From: Solirubrobacterales bacterium
GTDB lineage: Bacteria; Actinomycetota; Thermoleophilia; Solirubrobacterales; Solirubrobacteraceae
Direction of reading: 5' to 3'
Length of the DNA stretch: 64,000 nucleotides
Assembly (NCBI GenBank): GCA_947474595.1
Contig: CANJIV010000010.1
Location: forward strand, 1-64,000
Shown: in pieces, positions 1 to 7,269 of the stretch
Layout of the letters: each line of letters opens with the position of its first letter
Position numbering within the stretch: the stretch's first letter is position 1
The notes under the pieces: generated by a model
The model's database searches: none
What the model was told of the DNA's origin: nothing
What the model saw: the letters and a program-made list of their open reading frames with translations, nothing else
Program-made: the position numbers and the translations under genes

Positions 1-2
1 AC

Positions 3-836
3 GCGTGGGAAAAGGGCTTTGCGGCCCTAGAGTCCTACGTAGAAAGGGTGGGCAACGCGCTCGTTCCTCAGACCCACAAGGAGAACGACTTTGCCCTCGG
101 GTGGTGGGTGGGTACGCAACGTAAGAACTACGGCAATGGAAAGCTCGACCAGACTAAGAGTGAGCGGCTTGCGGCACTTGAGGGATGGTCTTGGGACCCG
201 AACGCTGACGCGTGGGAAAAGGGCTTTGCGGCCCTAGAGTCCTACGTAGAAAGGGTGGGCAACGCGCTCGTTCCTCAGACCCACAAGGAGAACGACTTTG
301 CCCTCGGGACGTGGGTCGGGTGGCAGCGTAGGAACTACAGCAAGGGAACGCTCGACCAGGCTAAGCGTGAGCGGCTTGAATCACTTAAGGGATGGTCTTG
401 GGACCCTCTTGATGCCGCTTGGGAGGAGGGCTTTGCAGCCCTAGGGTCCTACGTAGACCAACACGGCAGCGCGCTCGTTCCTAAGCGCCATAAGGAGAAT
501 GGCTTTGCCCTCGGGGCGTGGGTAATTACGCAGCGCAGCGCTTTCCGCAAGAGAACACTCGATAAAGGCCGACCCGAACGGCTTGAGTCACTTGAGGGAT
601 GGTCTTGGGACCCGAACGCTGACGCGTGGGAAAAGGGCTTTGCGGCCCTAGAGTCCTACGTAGAAAGGTTGGGCAACGCGCGCGTTGCCGCGGCCCACAA
701 GGAGAACGACTTTGCCCTCGGGACGTGGGTCGGGTGGCAGCGTAGGAACTACAGCAAGGGAACGCTCGACCAGGCTAAGCGTGAGCGGCTTGAGTCACTT
801 AAGGGATGGTCTTGGGGCCGGCGGAAAATCCAGTAG
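3..836 (+). CDS. Helicase-associated (HA) domain repeat protein, 5' truncated by the window
   Basis: The frame is already open at the window edge, so the start lies outside. The visible protein is four tandem units of 69 residues with the helicase-associated domain pattern: a G-N-A-L-V-P start, then 'LGTWVGWQR', then a 'GWSWDP' end. Each unit keeps the Trp and Leu/Tyr positions of a small three-helix domain. In known proteins these domains sit C-terminal to DEAD/DEAH helicases and are thought to bind nucleic acid; no helicase motif is visible here, but the N-terminus is missing. The last unit stops abruptly after 'GWSW', where the DNA departs from the repeat and a stop follows six codons later, so the C-terminus looks cut. 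It lies in the integrase-bearing element next to tRNA-Pro. The family call is good; function is unknown. Confidence 0.75.
   Translation, partial: AWEKGFAALESYVERVGNALVPQTHKENDFALGWWVGTQRKNYGNGKLDQTKSERLAALEGWSWDPNADAWEKGFAALESYVERVGNALVPQTHKENDFALGTWVGWQRRNYSKGTLDQAKRERLESLKGWSWDPLDAAWEEGFAALGSYVDQHGSALVPKRHKENGFALGAWVITQRSAFRKRTLDKGRPERLESLEGWSWDPNADAWEKGFAALESYVERLGNARVAAAHKENDFALGTWVGWQRRNYSKGTLDQAKRERLESLKGWSWGRRKIQ
51..816 (+). repeat. 207-bp tandem repeats encoding HA domains
   Basis: Units begin at 51, 258, 465 and 672, exactly 207 bp (69 codons) apart. The units are mosaics. The block around 184-255 recurs almost exactly at 597-668 and, in part, at the window start. The block 291-403 recurs at 705-816. 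Long identical DNA stretches next to diverged ones indicate recent recombination or gene conversion between units. Identity ends at about 816. Confidence 0.85.
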
Positions 837-923
837 CAGCGCCGTTGCTCGGGAGCTGATCACCATCGCGACCTCAAGCACGAAATTCGACTCGAAAACC
901 CGATCTTCAGCACCCAGGACACT

Positions 924-1006
924 TGCGGACGTTTACCTTGGCCTCAATGCGGACGTTTGTCCGGTGGGATGCGGACTTTGGTCTGGGGGGTTGCGGACGT
1001 TTGTCT
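924..1006 (+). repeat. Four short direct repeats TGCGGACGTTT, 22-24 bp apart
   Basis: Copies of TGCGGACGTTT or a close variant start at 924, 948, 970 (reads TGCGGACTTTG) and 992. Three copies continue with a T/A, T/C, C-rich tail. Spacing of 24, 22 and 22 bp is about two helical turns, so a protein could bind all four on one DNA face. Multiple end repeats of an IS21-like transposon, integrase arm sites or iterons are all possible; none is proven. Confidence 0.6.
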
Positions 1007-1309
1007 TGGCCCAACACCCTTCTAGGCCCGTCTGCAACAGCGACTGGGGGCTGTCCAAAGTCGTTGTCGTAAAGTCGGTAATAAAGTCGAAACTACAAAG
1101 TAGGGCAGCCACATCTCTCAAACACAACAACATTGACGGCAACGGCTCGACAAAGAAAAAAGTCTCGCGTAGCGGGATATCTTTTTAAAGTCACAGGTCG
1201 GAGAGGTACCGTGTGAATTGCTTATGCGCATTCCAGGGTCAGCCAACTTTGTACCGGCCGTTACCTGCGCCACTAAGAACACGCCCGACCCAAGGGGTTC
1301 TCTTGGTCT

Positions 1310-1323
1310 AGGAGTTCTAACCC
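1310..1323 (+). promoter_or_regulatory. Leader/RBS repeat upstream of the excisionase-like gene (copy 1)
   Basis: The 14-mer AGGAGTTCTAACCC occurs here and again at 1764-1777. Each copy is followed within one or two bases by ATGAGCA. AGGAG lies 10-11 bases before the ATG and can serve as a Shine-Dalgarno site. The repeat shows that both genes of the element carry the same translation leader, and it fixes the integrase start. Confidence 0.6.
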
Positions 1324-1324
1324 C

Positions 1325-1663
1325 ATGAGCACCGCCGTCTCTAAACCAAGCCGCAAAGGTTGGGGCGATGGTAGCTTGGTGGACGCCGCGACACTTGGCC
1401 AGGCGCTGGGAATGAGTCGCGAGACGATTTATGACCTAGCCGCCAGCGGCGCAATCCCCTGCTTTCGAATCGGCAACGGACCGCGGCCGCGAATCCGTTT
1501 TGATCTTGACGAAGTCCGCGCGAGCACGGCGGCAAGCAACGAACCTGGCGAGCCTAACCACGCTGCAAAGCGGCAAGGGCCCCAGAAGCCGACCAACAGG
1601 CCGCCCGGCGGCTGGCGTGTAAAAAGGCCGACCGACAGGCCGCCCGGCGGCTGGCGTGTTTAG
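1325..1663 (+). CDS. Excisionase-like / helix-turn-helix DNA-binding protein
   Basis: A protein of 112 residues. Residues 20-65 form a MerR/excisionase-type winged helix-turn-helix: 'TLGQALGMSRETIYDLAA', then 'GAIPCFRIG', then an arginine-rich wing and 'FDLDEVRA'. Such proteins bend attachment-site DNA and direct excision by tyrosine recombinases. It lies directly upstream of the integrase with the same leader, which supports a xis-int pair. The C-terminus is low-complexity and ends with two copies of a 'RPPGGWRV' segment encoded by a tandem DNA duplication. ATG with an AGGAG site ten bases upstream. A general regulator of the element is the alternative. Confidence 0.65.
   Translation: MSTAVSKPSRKGWGDGSLVDAATLGQALGMSRETIYDLAASGAIPCFRIGNGPRPRIRFDLDEVRASTAASNEPGEPNHAAKRQGPQKPTNRPPGGWRVKRPTDRPPGGWRV
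1589..1659 (+). repeat. Tandem duplication (32-bp unit, 39-bp period) in the 3' end of the excisionase-like gene
   Basis: Copies lie at 1589-1620 and 1628-1659 with one mismatch. Each contains a perfect inverted repeat GCCGCC-C-GGCGGC. The period is 13 codons, so the frame is preserved. The palindromes could form small hairpins before the integrase gene. Confidence 0.7.
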
Positions 1664-1763
1664 CAGGTGAAATGAACAATCCAACCACCAAAACCGACAC
1701 AAATAAGAGCGACCCAAGCCTAAAAGCGAGTCGGCGATACAAAACCGCCCTAACCCCTGGCCC

Positions 1764-1777
1764 AGGAGTTCTAACCC
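1764..1777 (+). promoter_or_regulatory. Leader/RBS repeat upstream of the integrase (copy 2)
   Basis: Same 14-mer as at 1310-1323, placed two bases before the ATG at 1780. It supports 1780 as the integrase start rather than the in-frame ATG at 1672. Confidence 0.6.
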
Positions 1778-1779
1778 TC

Positions 1780-3012
1780 ATGAGCAATACCGATGCTAAG
1801 GCAAACCGCAGGGTTCGGGGAGCGGGAACCGTTAACCACCTTGGCGCGGATCGCTGGCGCCTACGCTTTCAAGTTAGCGGCACGCGCCACTCTAAAGTCG
1901 TCCGCGTATCGTCCAAACGAGCCGCCGAGCGTCAGCTAGCCGAGTTCATAACCGACCTACGCCGCGATGAGTGGGACCCAGCGCCGCAGGCACCGGCCCA
2001 GCGCCCCGAGATGCCAACGCTTGGCGAATTTGTCGAGGGCGTATGGTGGCCGCAATCCACGGTCGGCCTAGCGCCGCGCACGATTGCCGACTACCGCTGG
2101 CGCCTCAACAAGTATCTATTCCCAGCACTAGGCAACACCCCCCTCGATGAGATCGACGCGCGGACGCTTGACATGCTGCGCACGAAAACGATGGGTGCGA
2201 AGATTGGCCCCGGATCGTGGAATAAGCTAGTTCGAATCTTGGCGTTGATTCTCGACCTCGCCCTTGAGTACGAGATTATCGACCGCAACGTAGCGCGAGC
2301 CAAAGGTCGTCGCGCGAAGGCCATCGCGCCTGCGCGCACCTACCTAGATTCGGCGCCTGCAATCGCTGCGTTACTTGATGCGGCAGGCGAGCTAGATCAA
2401 CAGTCGACCCCTGCTCGCCAGCCTGGTATCCGGCGAGCGCTTTTGTCGACGCTGACCTTTGGCGGCCTGCGGATTGGAGAGGCGCTCGACCTCGAGTGGC
2501 GAGACGTCAATCTCGCCGACGGTCGCCTGGCAGTAAGAGGGACCAAAACCGCGGCGGCAACGCGCACCGTTTCGATGTTGCCGATTTTGCGCGATGACCT
2601 AAGCGCTTGGCGCGCCCGGTCGCCTCAAGCTGGCGGCAACGTGCGCGTGTTTGGCACGCAGACCGGCGAGCTACAAAACCGCCAAAACGTGCGGCAACGA
2701 ATCCTCATCCCAAGTGCGAACATGGCGACCGCGCGCCTGCAGCGCGACGGCCGCGGCGAGCTACCGGCGCTGACACCCCACTCACTGCGACGCACGGCCG
2801 CGTCCTTATGGATAGCGCTAGGAATCGACCCAGCGCAGGTAATGCGCCAGCTAGGCCACACGTCGGCCGACCTCACAATGACGCTCTATGCGAAGGCGAT
2901 GGACACGTCTGAGAGCGATCGCGCGGGCCTTAGGACTTTAGTTGGCCTTGACGATACCTCGGCCGAAGTGGTCACGAAATGGTCACAAACCGCAGAACAG
3001 GCCCTAGGGTAG
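1780..3012 (+). CDS. Tyrosine-type site-specific integrase
   Basis: About 410 residues from the chosen start. The N-terminal part resembles the arm-binding domain of phage integrases ('GAGTVNHLGADRWRLRF'), followed by a SAM-like core-binding domain and the catalytic domain. Catalytic residues are visible: Arg in 'FGGLRIGEALDLEW', His-x-x-Arg in 'TPHSLRRTAASL', 'LGHTSADLTM' and the nucleophile Tyr in 'TLYAKAMD'. It would integrate or excise the element by recombination at attachment sites. The gene runs toward tRNA-Pro and ends 59 bases from it, the usual layout for elements that use a tRNA 3' end as attB. The start follows the duplicated leader; an upstream in-frame ATG at 1672 would add 36 unlikely residues. 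Confidence 0.9.
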   Translation: MSNTDAKANRRVRGAGTVNHLGADRWRLRFQVSGTRHSKVVRVSSKRAAERQLAEFITDLRRDEWDPAPQAPAQRPEMPTLGEFVEGVWWPQSTVGLAPRTIADYRWRLNKYLFPALGNTPLDEIDARTLDMLRTKTMGAKIGPGSWNKLVRILALILDLALEYEIIDRNVARAKGRRAKAIAPARTYLDSAPAIAALLDAAGELDQQSTPARQPGIRRALLSTLTFGGLRIGEALDLEWRDVNLADGRLAVRGTKTAAATRTVSMLPILRDDLSAWRARSPQAGGNVRVFGTQTGELQNRQNVRQRILIPSANMATARLQRDGRGELPALTPHSLRRTAASLWIALGIDPAQVMRQLGHTSADLTMTLYAKAMDTSESDRAGLRTLVGLDDTSAEVVTKWSQTAEQALG

Positions 3013-3071
3013 GTGCCTGATGACTGAGCCTCCAGTGCTTCAATCGCAGTCACGGCGTCAAATAACAAGAA

Positions 3072-3145
3072 TCGGGGCGAGAGGATTTGAACCTCCGACC
3101 CCCTGCTCCCAAAGCAGGTGCGCTACCAGGCTGCGCCACGCCCCG
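3072..3145 (-). tRNA. tRNA-Pro (anticodon TGG)
   Basis: The minus strand folds as a complete tRNA. The 7-bp acceptor stem pairs CGGGGCG (3145-3139) with CGCCCCG (3079-3073). The anticodon arm has stem CCTGC/GCAGG and loop TTTGGGA, with TGG at 3111-3109. The T arm is GGAGG-TTCAAAT-CCTCT and the discriminator base is A at 3072. CCA is not encoded. The 3' end faces the integrase, so the gene is the likely attachment site and was regenerated intact on this side. Confidence 0.95.
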
Positions 3146-3157
3146 TTCTCGCTAATC

Positions 3158-3163
3158 AGTGTA
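3158..3163 (-). promoter_or_regulatory. Candidate -10 box for tRNA-Pro
   Basis: TACACT on the minus strand lies 12 bases before the tRNA 5' end. No clear -35 box was seen at the expected distance. Confidence 0.4.
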
Positions 3164-3217
3164 CGGGGTTGAGGGGAGCGCTACTGGCTGGCAACAATGG
3201 ATAGCCTGCTGATCTCT

Positions 3218-4471
3218 ATGGCAAACCTCAAGCCCTTCACTGCTCTGCACTACGACCTTGCGATTGCAGGGCCTCTGGTGAACCTGATCTCTCCGCCCTA
3301 CGACGTTATCGATCCAGCGCAGCGCCTCGGATTAGCAGCGCGCTCCCCTTACAACGTCGTCGAAATAGATCTGCCAACAGGAGATCAGCCTTACGAGCGC
3401 GCCGCCGACCTGCTGGGCCAATGGATAGATCAAGGCGCCGTAGTCCGCGACGATACGCCCGCCATTTGGGCGCTTAAGCAAGAGTACGAAGGCCCCGACG
3501 GAACCTCGCGCACCCGCAACGGCTTCTTTGCCTGTGTACGTGTGGAGCCATACGGGGCAGGAAAAATCCGCCCTCACGAACGCACTCATCCCGGCCCCAA
3601 GGAAGACCGACTCCGCCTGACGAGAGCCGCTAAGGCCAATCTATCACCGATTTTCTCGCTCTACGCTGACCCGAGTAACCGCGCGTGGACGGCCCTCGAG
3701 TCCCACCTAGACACCTCCCCTTGGGGCGAGGCCACTGACGATCAGGGCACCATCAACCGGCTCTGGCAGGTGACTGATCCCGACGCTCTGGCCTCTGTTC
3801 AATCAACCCTTTTAGAGACTGAGCTACTAATCGCCGACGGCCACCACCGCTACGAAACAGCACGCGTATACGCAGACGAGATTGGCGGCGAAGGGCCTCA
3901 CCGCTACGTCTTGATGTACCTCGTGGCGCTCGAAGACCCTGGCTTGACGGTCTTCCCAACACACCGACTCGTCAAAGGTCTCAGCAAGGCTCAACGCGAA
4001 GCCTTGCGCGAAGCGATGGCAGAGTCCTTTGATCTCGCGGCCCTCGATACCGTCGAGGAGCTTGCTCCAGATAGCAGCACGCCGCTAAAGATCGGCTACC
4101 TCGATAGCTACCATCGCCAGCCCTACATGCTCACGCTTAAAGATCAAGCGATTGTTGACGCTGCGCTGCCGGATAGGCCAGAGCCCTACCGACGCCTTGA
4201 CACAGCAGTCCTCGAAGCCCTGTTGCTCAAAAAGGCCCTAGGAATGAGCGATGACGATATCTCTCACGTACGTGGCCTCGGCTACGCGCGCTCCTTTGAT
4301 GAGGCCCGCGCGCTGATCGAGGATGGAACATATGAAGCAGGGTTTTTCATGGCCCCGATTCCGATCGAGCAGATCGGCGAAGTGGCTGCCGCGGGAGAAA
4401 CGATGCCCCAAAAGTCGACGTTCTTCTATCCAAAGGTTCCGACAGGGCTACTGTTTAACGCACTGAACTAG
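3218..4471 (+). CDS. DUF1015 family protein
   Basis: About 417 residues, typical for DUF1015. The N-terminus has the family's 'PPYDVI' element, and the strongest signature is 'ADGHHRYETA' near residue 210. The 'RPHERTHPGPKEDR' segment is also typical. The family is widespread and its biochemical role is not established. The ATG at 3218 gives the usual 'MANLKPF' beginning; an ATG seven codons upstream (3197) is possible but adds unconserved residues. OsmC and NUDIX genes follow in the same direction after gaps of about 30 bases, so they may be co-transcribed, although the NUDIX gene has its own -10 box. Confidence 0.85.
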   Translation: MANLKPFTALHYDLAIAGPLVNLISPPYDVIDPAQRLGLAARSPYNVVEIDLPTGDQPYERAADLLGQWIDQGAVVRDDTPAIWALKQEYEGPDGTSRTRNGFFACVRVEPYGAGKIRPHERTHPGPKEDRLRLTRAAKANLSPIFSLYADPSNRAWTALESHLDTSPWGEATDDQGTINRLWQVTDPDALASVQSTLLETELLIADGHHRYETARVYADEIGGEGPHRYVLMYLVALEDPGLTVFPTHRLVKGLSKAQREALREAMAESFDLAALDTVEELAPDSSTPLKIGYLDSYHRQPYMLTLKDQAIVDAALPDRPEPYRRLDTAVLEALLLKKALGMSDDDISHVRGLGYARSFDEARALIEDGTYEAGFFMAPIPIEQIGEVAAAGETMPQKSTFFYPKVPTGLLFNALN

Positions 4472-4507
4472 CTCTCTAGCCTTAACCAGCTACCAACAGA
4501 GGACTCC

Positions 4508-4915
4508 ATGAAAGCCATAGCCCGCCGCAGCAAAGCTGGCACATATCAGCATGACATTGCGATCCGCGAGCACTCGATCGCGACCGATGAGCCCGGAGAA
4601 GCAGGTGGAGATAACACCGGCCCCAGCCCACAGGAGCTGCTCGCAGCATCTCTAGCCTCTTGCACGGCAATCACCGTTGAGATGTACGCCAAGCGCAAAG
4701 GTTGGGAGATCGATCCGATCGAAGTTGAAGTCGAATATCTACCAGCCGAACGCGGGTCTCCGACCAGTTTTACACTCAAATTAGTTCTCCCTAGCCACCT
4801 AGACGACGAACAGGTTGGGCGGTTGCGAGTGATCGCAGCGAAGTGCCCAGTCCACCGCATCTTGGACGGCGAAGTCATGTTCGATGAGATCGTCGAACAG
4901 ACGCCTGCGGCCTGA
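4508..4915 (+). CDS. OsmC family peroxide-reducing protein
   Basis: A protein of 135 residues, the normal length for OsmC/Ohr/YhfA-type proteins. The two catalytic cysteines are visible in 'ASCTAITVEMYA' and 'AAKCPVHRIL'. The 'NTGPSPQELLAASLASC' stretch is the usual lead-in to the first Cys helix. Family members are cytoplasmic dimers that reduce organic or lipid hydroperoxides with thiol donors. Start ATG with AGAGGA seven bases upstream. The subfamily (OsmC or YhfA-like) cannot be settled by eye. Confidence 0.85.
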   Translation: MKAIARRSKAGTYQHDIAIREHSIATDEPGEAGGDNTGPSPQELLAASLASCTAITVEMYAKRKGWEIDPIEVEVEYLPAERGSPTSFTLKLVLPSHLDDEQVGRLRVIAAKCPVHRILDGEVMFDEIVEQTPAA

Positions 4916-4933
4916 CTCTGGTGAGCGCCCGGA

Positions 4934-4939
4934 TAGGGT
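4934..4939 (+). promoter_or_regulatory. -10 box TAGGGT, leaderless promoter for the NUDIX gene
   Basis: TAGGGT ends six bases before the ATG at 4946, placing transcription start at or next to the start codon. No Shine-Dalgarno site is present. Confidence 0.45.
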
Positions 4940-4945
4940 GCTCAG

Positions 4946-5536
4946 ATGAAGGCCCTTGCAGAGCAGCTTCGTCCCTTGCTGCTAACCCCGCAGGCGGCGA
5001 TCGCACTCGACGTCCACGGCACAATGGACGCGGCCGTACTACTAGCGCTTTTTGTGCGCTCAGACAGCTTGCATGTCGTTTTGACTCGTCGCCGCGATGA
5101 CCTTCGCCGCCATCCCGGCGAGATCTCGTTTCCCGGCGGGCGTCCGGATATCGAAGGTGAAAATCTCTTAACCACGGCCCTACGCGAGGCGGACGAAGAG
5201 ATAGGGCTTCCGCGCGGTGCGGTTGAGATTGTGGGCGCGCTACCGCCAACCCCAACCCTAGCCACCAACTACTCGGTCTACCCGTTTGTTGGCCTGATCG
5301 CAGACGGCCACGAATGGATAGCTAGCCCGACCGAAGTAGCCGAGATTCTTGAGGTCGATCTGGACTCACTTCGATCCGCCTTTGAACGCCGTCAGTTCAC
5401 GCGACGCGGAATTACTTTCCAAAGCGACGCTTATACGGTTGGCGACCACGTCATCTGGGGGGCTACGGCACGGATCCTGGGAGACCTCTTTGATCGCATC
5501 TCGCCACTGCTCGACGGACAGCTGTCGCGCCCTTGA
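4946..5536 (+). CDS. NUDIX hydrolase, CoA-pyrophosphatase type (NudL-like)
   Basis: A protein of 196 residues. The NUDIX box is seen as 'GGRPD' through 'ALREADEEIGL' (about residues 65-90), and it is preceded by 'HPGEISFPGG', the extension that marks CoA-hydrolysing NUDIX proteins of the NudL/YeaB group. Such enzymes cleave CoA or acyl-CoA into phosphopantetheine and 3',5'-ADP with Mg2+ or Mn2+. The gene appears to have its own leaderless promoter and is followed by a strong hairpin. Substrate is inferred from the family signature only. Confidence 0.85.
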   Translation: MKALAEQLRPLLLTPQAAIALDVHGTMDAAVLLALFVRSDSLHVVLTRRRDDLRRHPGEISFPGGRPDIEGENLLTTALREADEEIGLPRGAVEIVGALPPTPTLATNYSVYPFVGLIADGHEWIASPTEVAEILEVDLDSLRSAFERRQFTRRGITFQSDAYTVGDHVIWGATARILGDLFDRISPLLDGQLSRP

Positions 5537-5541
5537 AAGCG

Positions 5542-5571
5542 CGAAGGGCGGCCCGGAGAGGCCGCCCTTCG
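5542..5571 (+). terminator. Hairpin terminator after the NUDIX gene
   Basis: Perfect 12-bp inverted repeat, arms 5542-5553 and 5560-5571 (CGAAGGGCGGCC / GGCCGCCCTTCG), loop of six bases, six bases after the stop codon. No long T-run follows. The next gene is convergent, so it may act in both directions. Confidence 0.65.
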
Positions 5572-5664
5572 ACAGTTCCAACATGGAGTCCACGTGGCGG
5601 CGCGAACCCCGGTATTACATTTGAGAGGGTAGACGGTCTCGGCGCCAGGCGCCCTCCCCGCTAA

Positions 5665-6507
5665 TTAAGGGCCGACCTCGATTGGGACTCCGACTAGGTT
5701 GCCCCACTCTGTCCAAGAGCCGTCGTAATTGCGAACGTCCTCCCTGCCCAGCAGCTCGTGGAGCACGAACCACGTATGCGCAGAGCGCTCTCCAATGCGG
5801 CAGTAGGCGATGATCGAATCGCCGTCTAGAACCCCTTTGCCTCCGTAGAGCTCTGTTAGCTCGTCGGCTGACTTAAACGTTCCGTCCTCGGTCACTGCCT
5901 GGGCCCACGGGATCGATGCTGCGCCCGGAATATGGCCTCCACGCTGAGCTCCCTCTTGCTCATACCCGGCCATCGCGATCAACTCTCCAGAGAACTCTTG
6001 TGGTGAGCGAACGTCGACTAGCTTGGTCCCGGCGGCGACTGCCGGTAGGACCTCATCGCGGAATGCGCGAATCGTGTCATCGCCTTCCTTGGCAGTGAAG
6101 GGCGTGGCCTCGTAGCTAGGAACTTCAACAGACGTTGGACGATCTTCGGCCAGCCACTTCTCGCGCGGGCCGTTAACGAGCTTGACCTTGTGGTGGCCGT
6201 AGTACTTCAGATACCAGTAGGTGTAGGCCGCAAACCAGTTGTTACGGTCGCCGTAGAGAACGACCGTGTGGTCATTGGAGATGCCTCGGCTACCAAAAAG
6301 CTCGCCGAACGCTTTCGGGTCGAGAAAATCACGCATCACCTGGTCTTGGAGGTCGTTCTTCCAGTCGAAACCAATAGCACCGGGAATGTGTGCCTCGGCG
6401 TAAAGATCGGGATTCTCGTCAACCTCGACGATGCGGATCGTGGGATCATCGAGGTGGTCTTGCACCCACTGGGTATCAACGAGAACATCCTTGGCATAGT
6501 CAGCCAC
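5665..6507 (-). CDS. Thiosulfate sulfurtransferase (rhodanese), CysA-like
   Basis: About 280 residues with two rhodanese domains. The inactive N-terminal domain contains 'HIPGAIGFDW'. The catalytic C-terminal domain contains 'HIPGAASIPW' and the active-site Cys loop 'AYCRIGERSAHTWF', closely like mycobacterial CysA rhodaneses. The enzyme moves sulfane sulfur from thiosulfate to cyanide or thiols. Start GTG at 6507 is chosen because a strong AAGGAGG lies seven bases upstream on the minus strand; an upstream ATG (6561) would add 18 basic, unconserved residues. A Rossmann-type protein gene lies just upstream on the same strand. Confidence 0.9.
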   Translation of the reverse strand: MADYAKDVLVDTQWVQDHLDDPTIRIVEVDENPDLYAEAHIPGAIGFDWKNDLQDQVMRDFLDPKAFGELFGSRGISNDHTVVLYGDRNNWFAAYTYWYLKYYGHHKVKLVNGPREKWLAEDRPTSVEVPSYEATPFTAKEGDDTIRAFRDEVLPAVAAGTKLVDVRSPQEFSGELIAMAGYEQEGAQRGGHIPGAASIPWAQAVTEDGTFKSADELTELYGGKGVLDGDSIIAYCRIGERSAHTWFVLHELLGREDVRNYDGSWTEWGNLVGVPIEVGP

Positions 6508-6576
6508 GGTGAGCCTCCTTCTAATCCTTATCCGGATTACGGGTATTATCGGTTCAGGCAAGTGTAGCGCGCGCGG

Positions 6577-7068
6577 CTACTCGCCGATAAGCCGTGCAAT
6601 TGCCCCACGCTGGAGCTCAAGCCAGCCGTCGGGCTCGGCCCCATAATCGTCAATTATCTCTACCGGTATCGCCCAGGTCTCGTGAGCTCTAACGACCTCC
6701 GCCGACCCGCCAGCTAGCAGCGCTGGGTCGAGGGTCCCTACAGCTTCGTAGACCACGCCGCGTACCGTTGTGTCGATCAGGCGTTCTAAGAAGAACCGCA
6801 GGCGCGTGCTGTGCAGGGCGGCAAGCCCTTCGGGGTCGGCGGTAGCACTACCCAGCAGCCAGCAAACGACAGTAACTCTATCGAGGGCACCCATCAGGGT
6901 GACTATGCGATCGGGATCGCCGACAACTCCCTCGGCCCCCACGGCGGCTATGGACTCAAGCCTGGCTGGATCGCGTGTCGTGGCGCGAACTGCGTGACCG
7001 TCGGCGATTAGGCTCGCGGCGAGGGCGCGACCACGGCATCCACAGCCCACAATCAATACGCGCGCCAT
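6577..7068 (-). CDS. Short NAD(P)-binding Rossmann protein (atypical SDR/YeeZ-like)
   Basis: A protein of 163 residues. The N-terminus 'VLIVGCGCRGRALA' is a dinucleotide-binding Gly motif, followed by 'GHAVRATTRDPAR' and a second strand/helix pair, as in nucleoside-diphosphate-sugar epimerase-like proteins. No Tyr-x3-Lys catalytic pair is obvious and the protein is half the length of normal epimerases, so it may bind a nucleotide without classic SDR chemistry. It lies upstream of the rhodanese on the same strand with a 69-base gap. No Shine-Dalgarno is seen before the ATG. Confidence 0.65.
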   Translation of the reverse strand: MARVLIVGCGCRGRALAASLIADGHAVRATTRDPARLESIAAVGAEGVVGDPDRIVTLMGALDRVTVVCWLLGSATADPEGLAALHSTRLRFFLERLIDTTVRGVVYEAVGTLDPALLAGGSAEVVRAHETWAIPVEIIDDYGAEPDGWLELQRGAIARLIGE

Positions 7069-7269
7069 TTAGGTGTGCCCGTTCTTCATTGCGTGCAGAA
7101 TACCGGGCGACTATCTCCTCTGAGGGCATCCGGTGTGCTTCTCGGATTTGCGACGAGTCGTGATCGGGGGTCGTTGACCAGCCTTAGAGGCCGTCTCCTA
7201 CCTACGACAACCGCCCCGCGGCCCAGGTGGCGCGCGAGGCGGTTGATGGCCTTTAGGGGCCGACGATCT

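Larger units (their letters stand above)
837..1324. other. Gene-poor stretch after the truncated HA gene
   Basis: No convincing gene was seen here; open frames on both strands lack family resemblance and ribosome binding sites. It holds four direct repeats (924-1006, listed separately) and, at its right end, the leader of the excisionase-like gene. The sequence starting near 817 is foreign to the HA repeat that it interrupts, so this may be the remnant of an insertion or a deletion join. Confidence 0.5.

Noticed and set aside
685-1188. Open frame crossing the end of the HA gene
   Set aside because: It runs through the HA repeat in another frame and into gene-poor DNA, with Ser/Arg/Thr-rich composition and no start signal.
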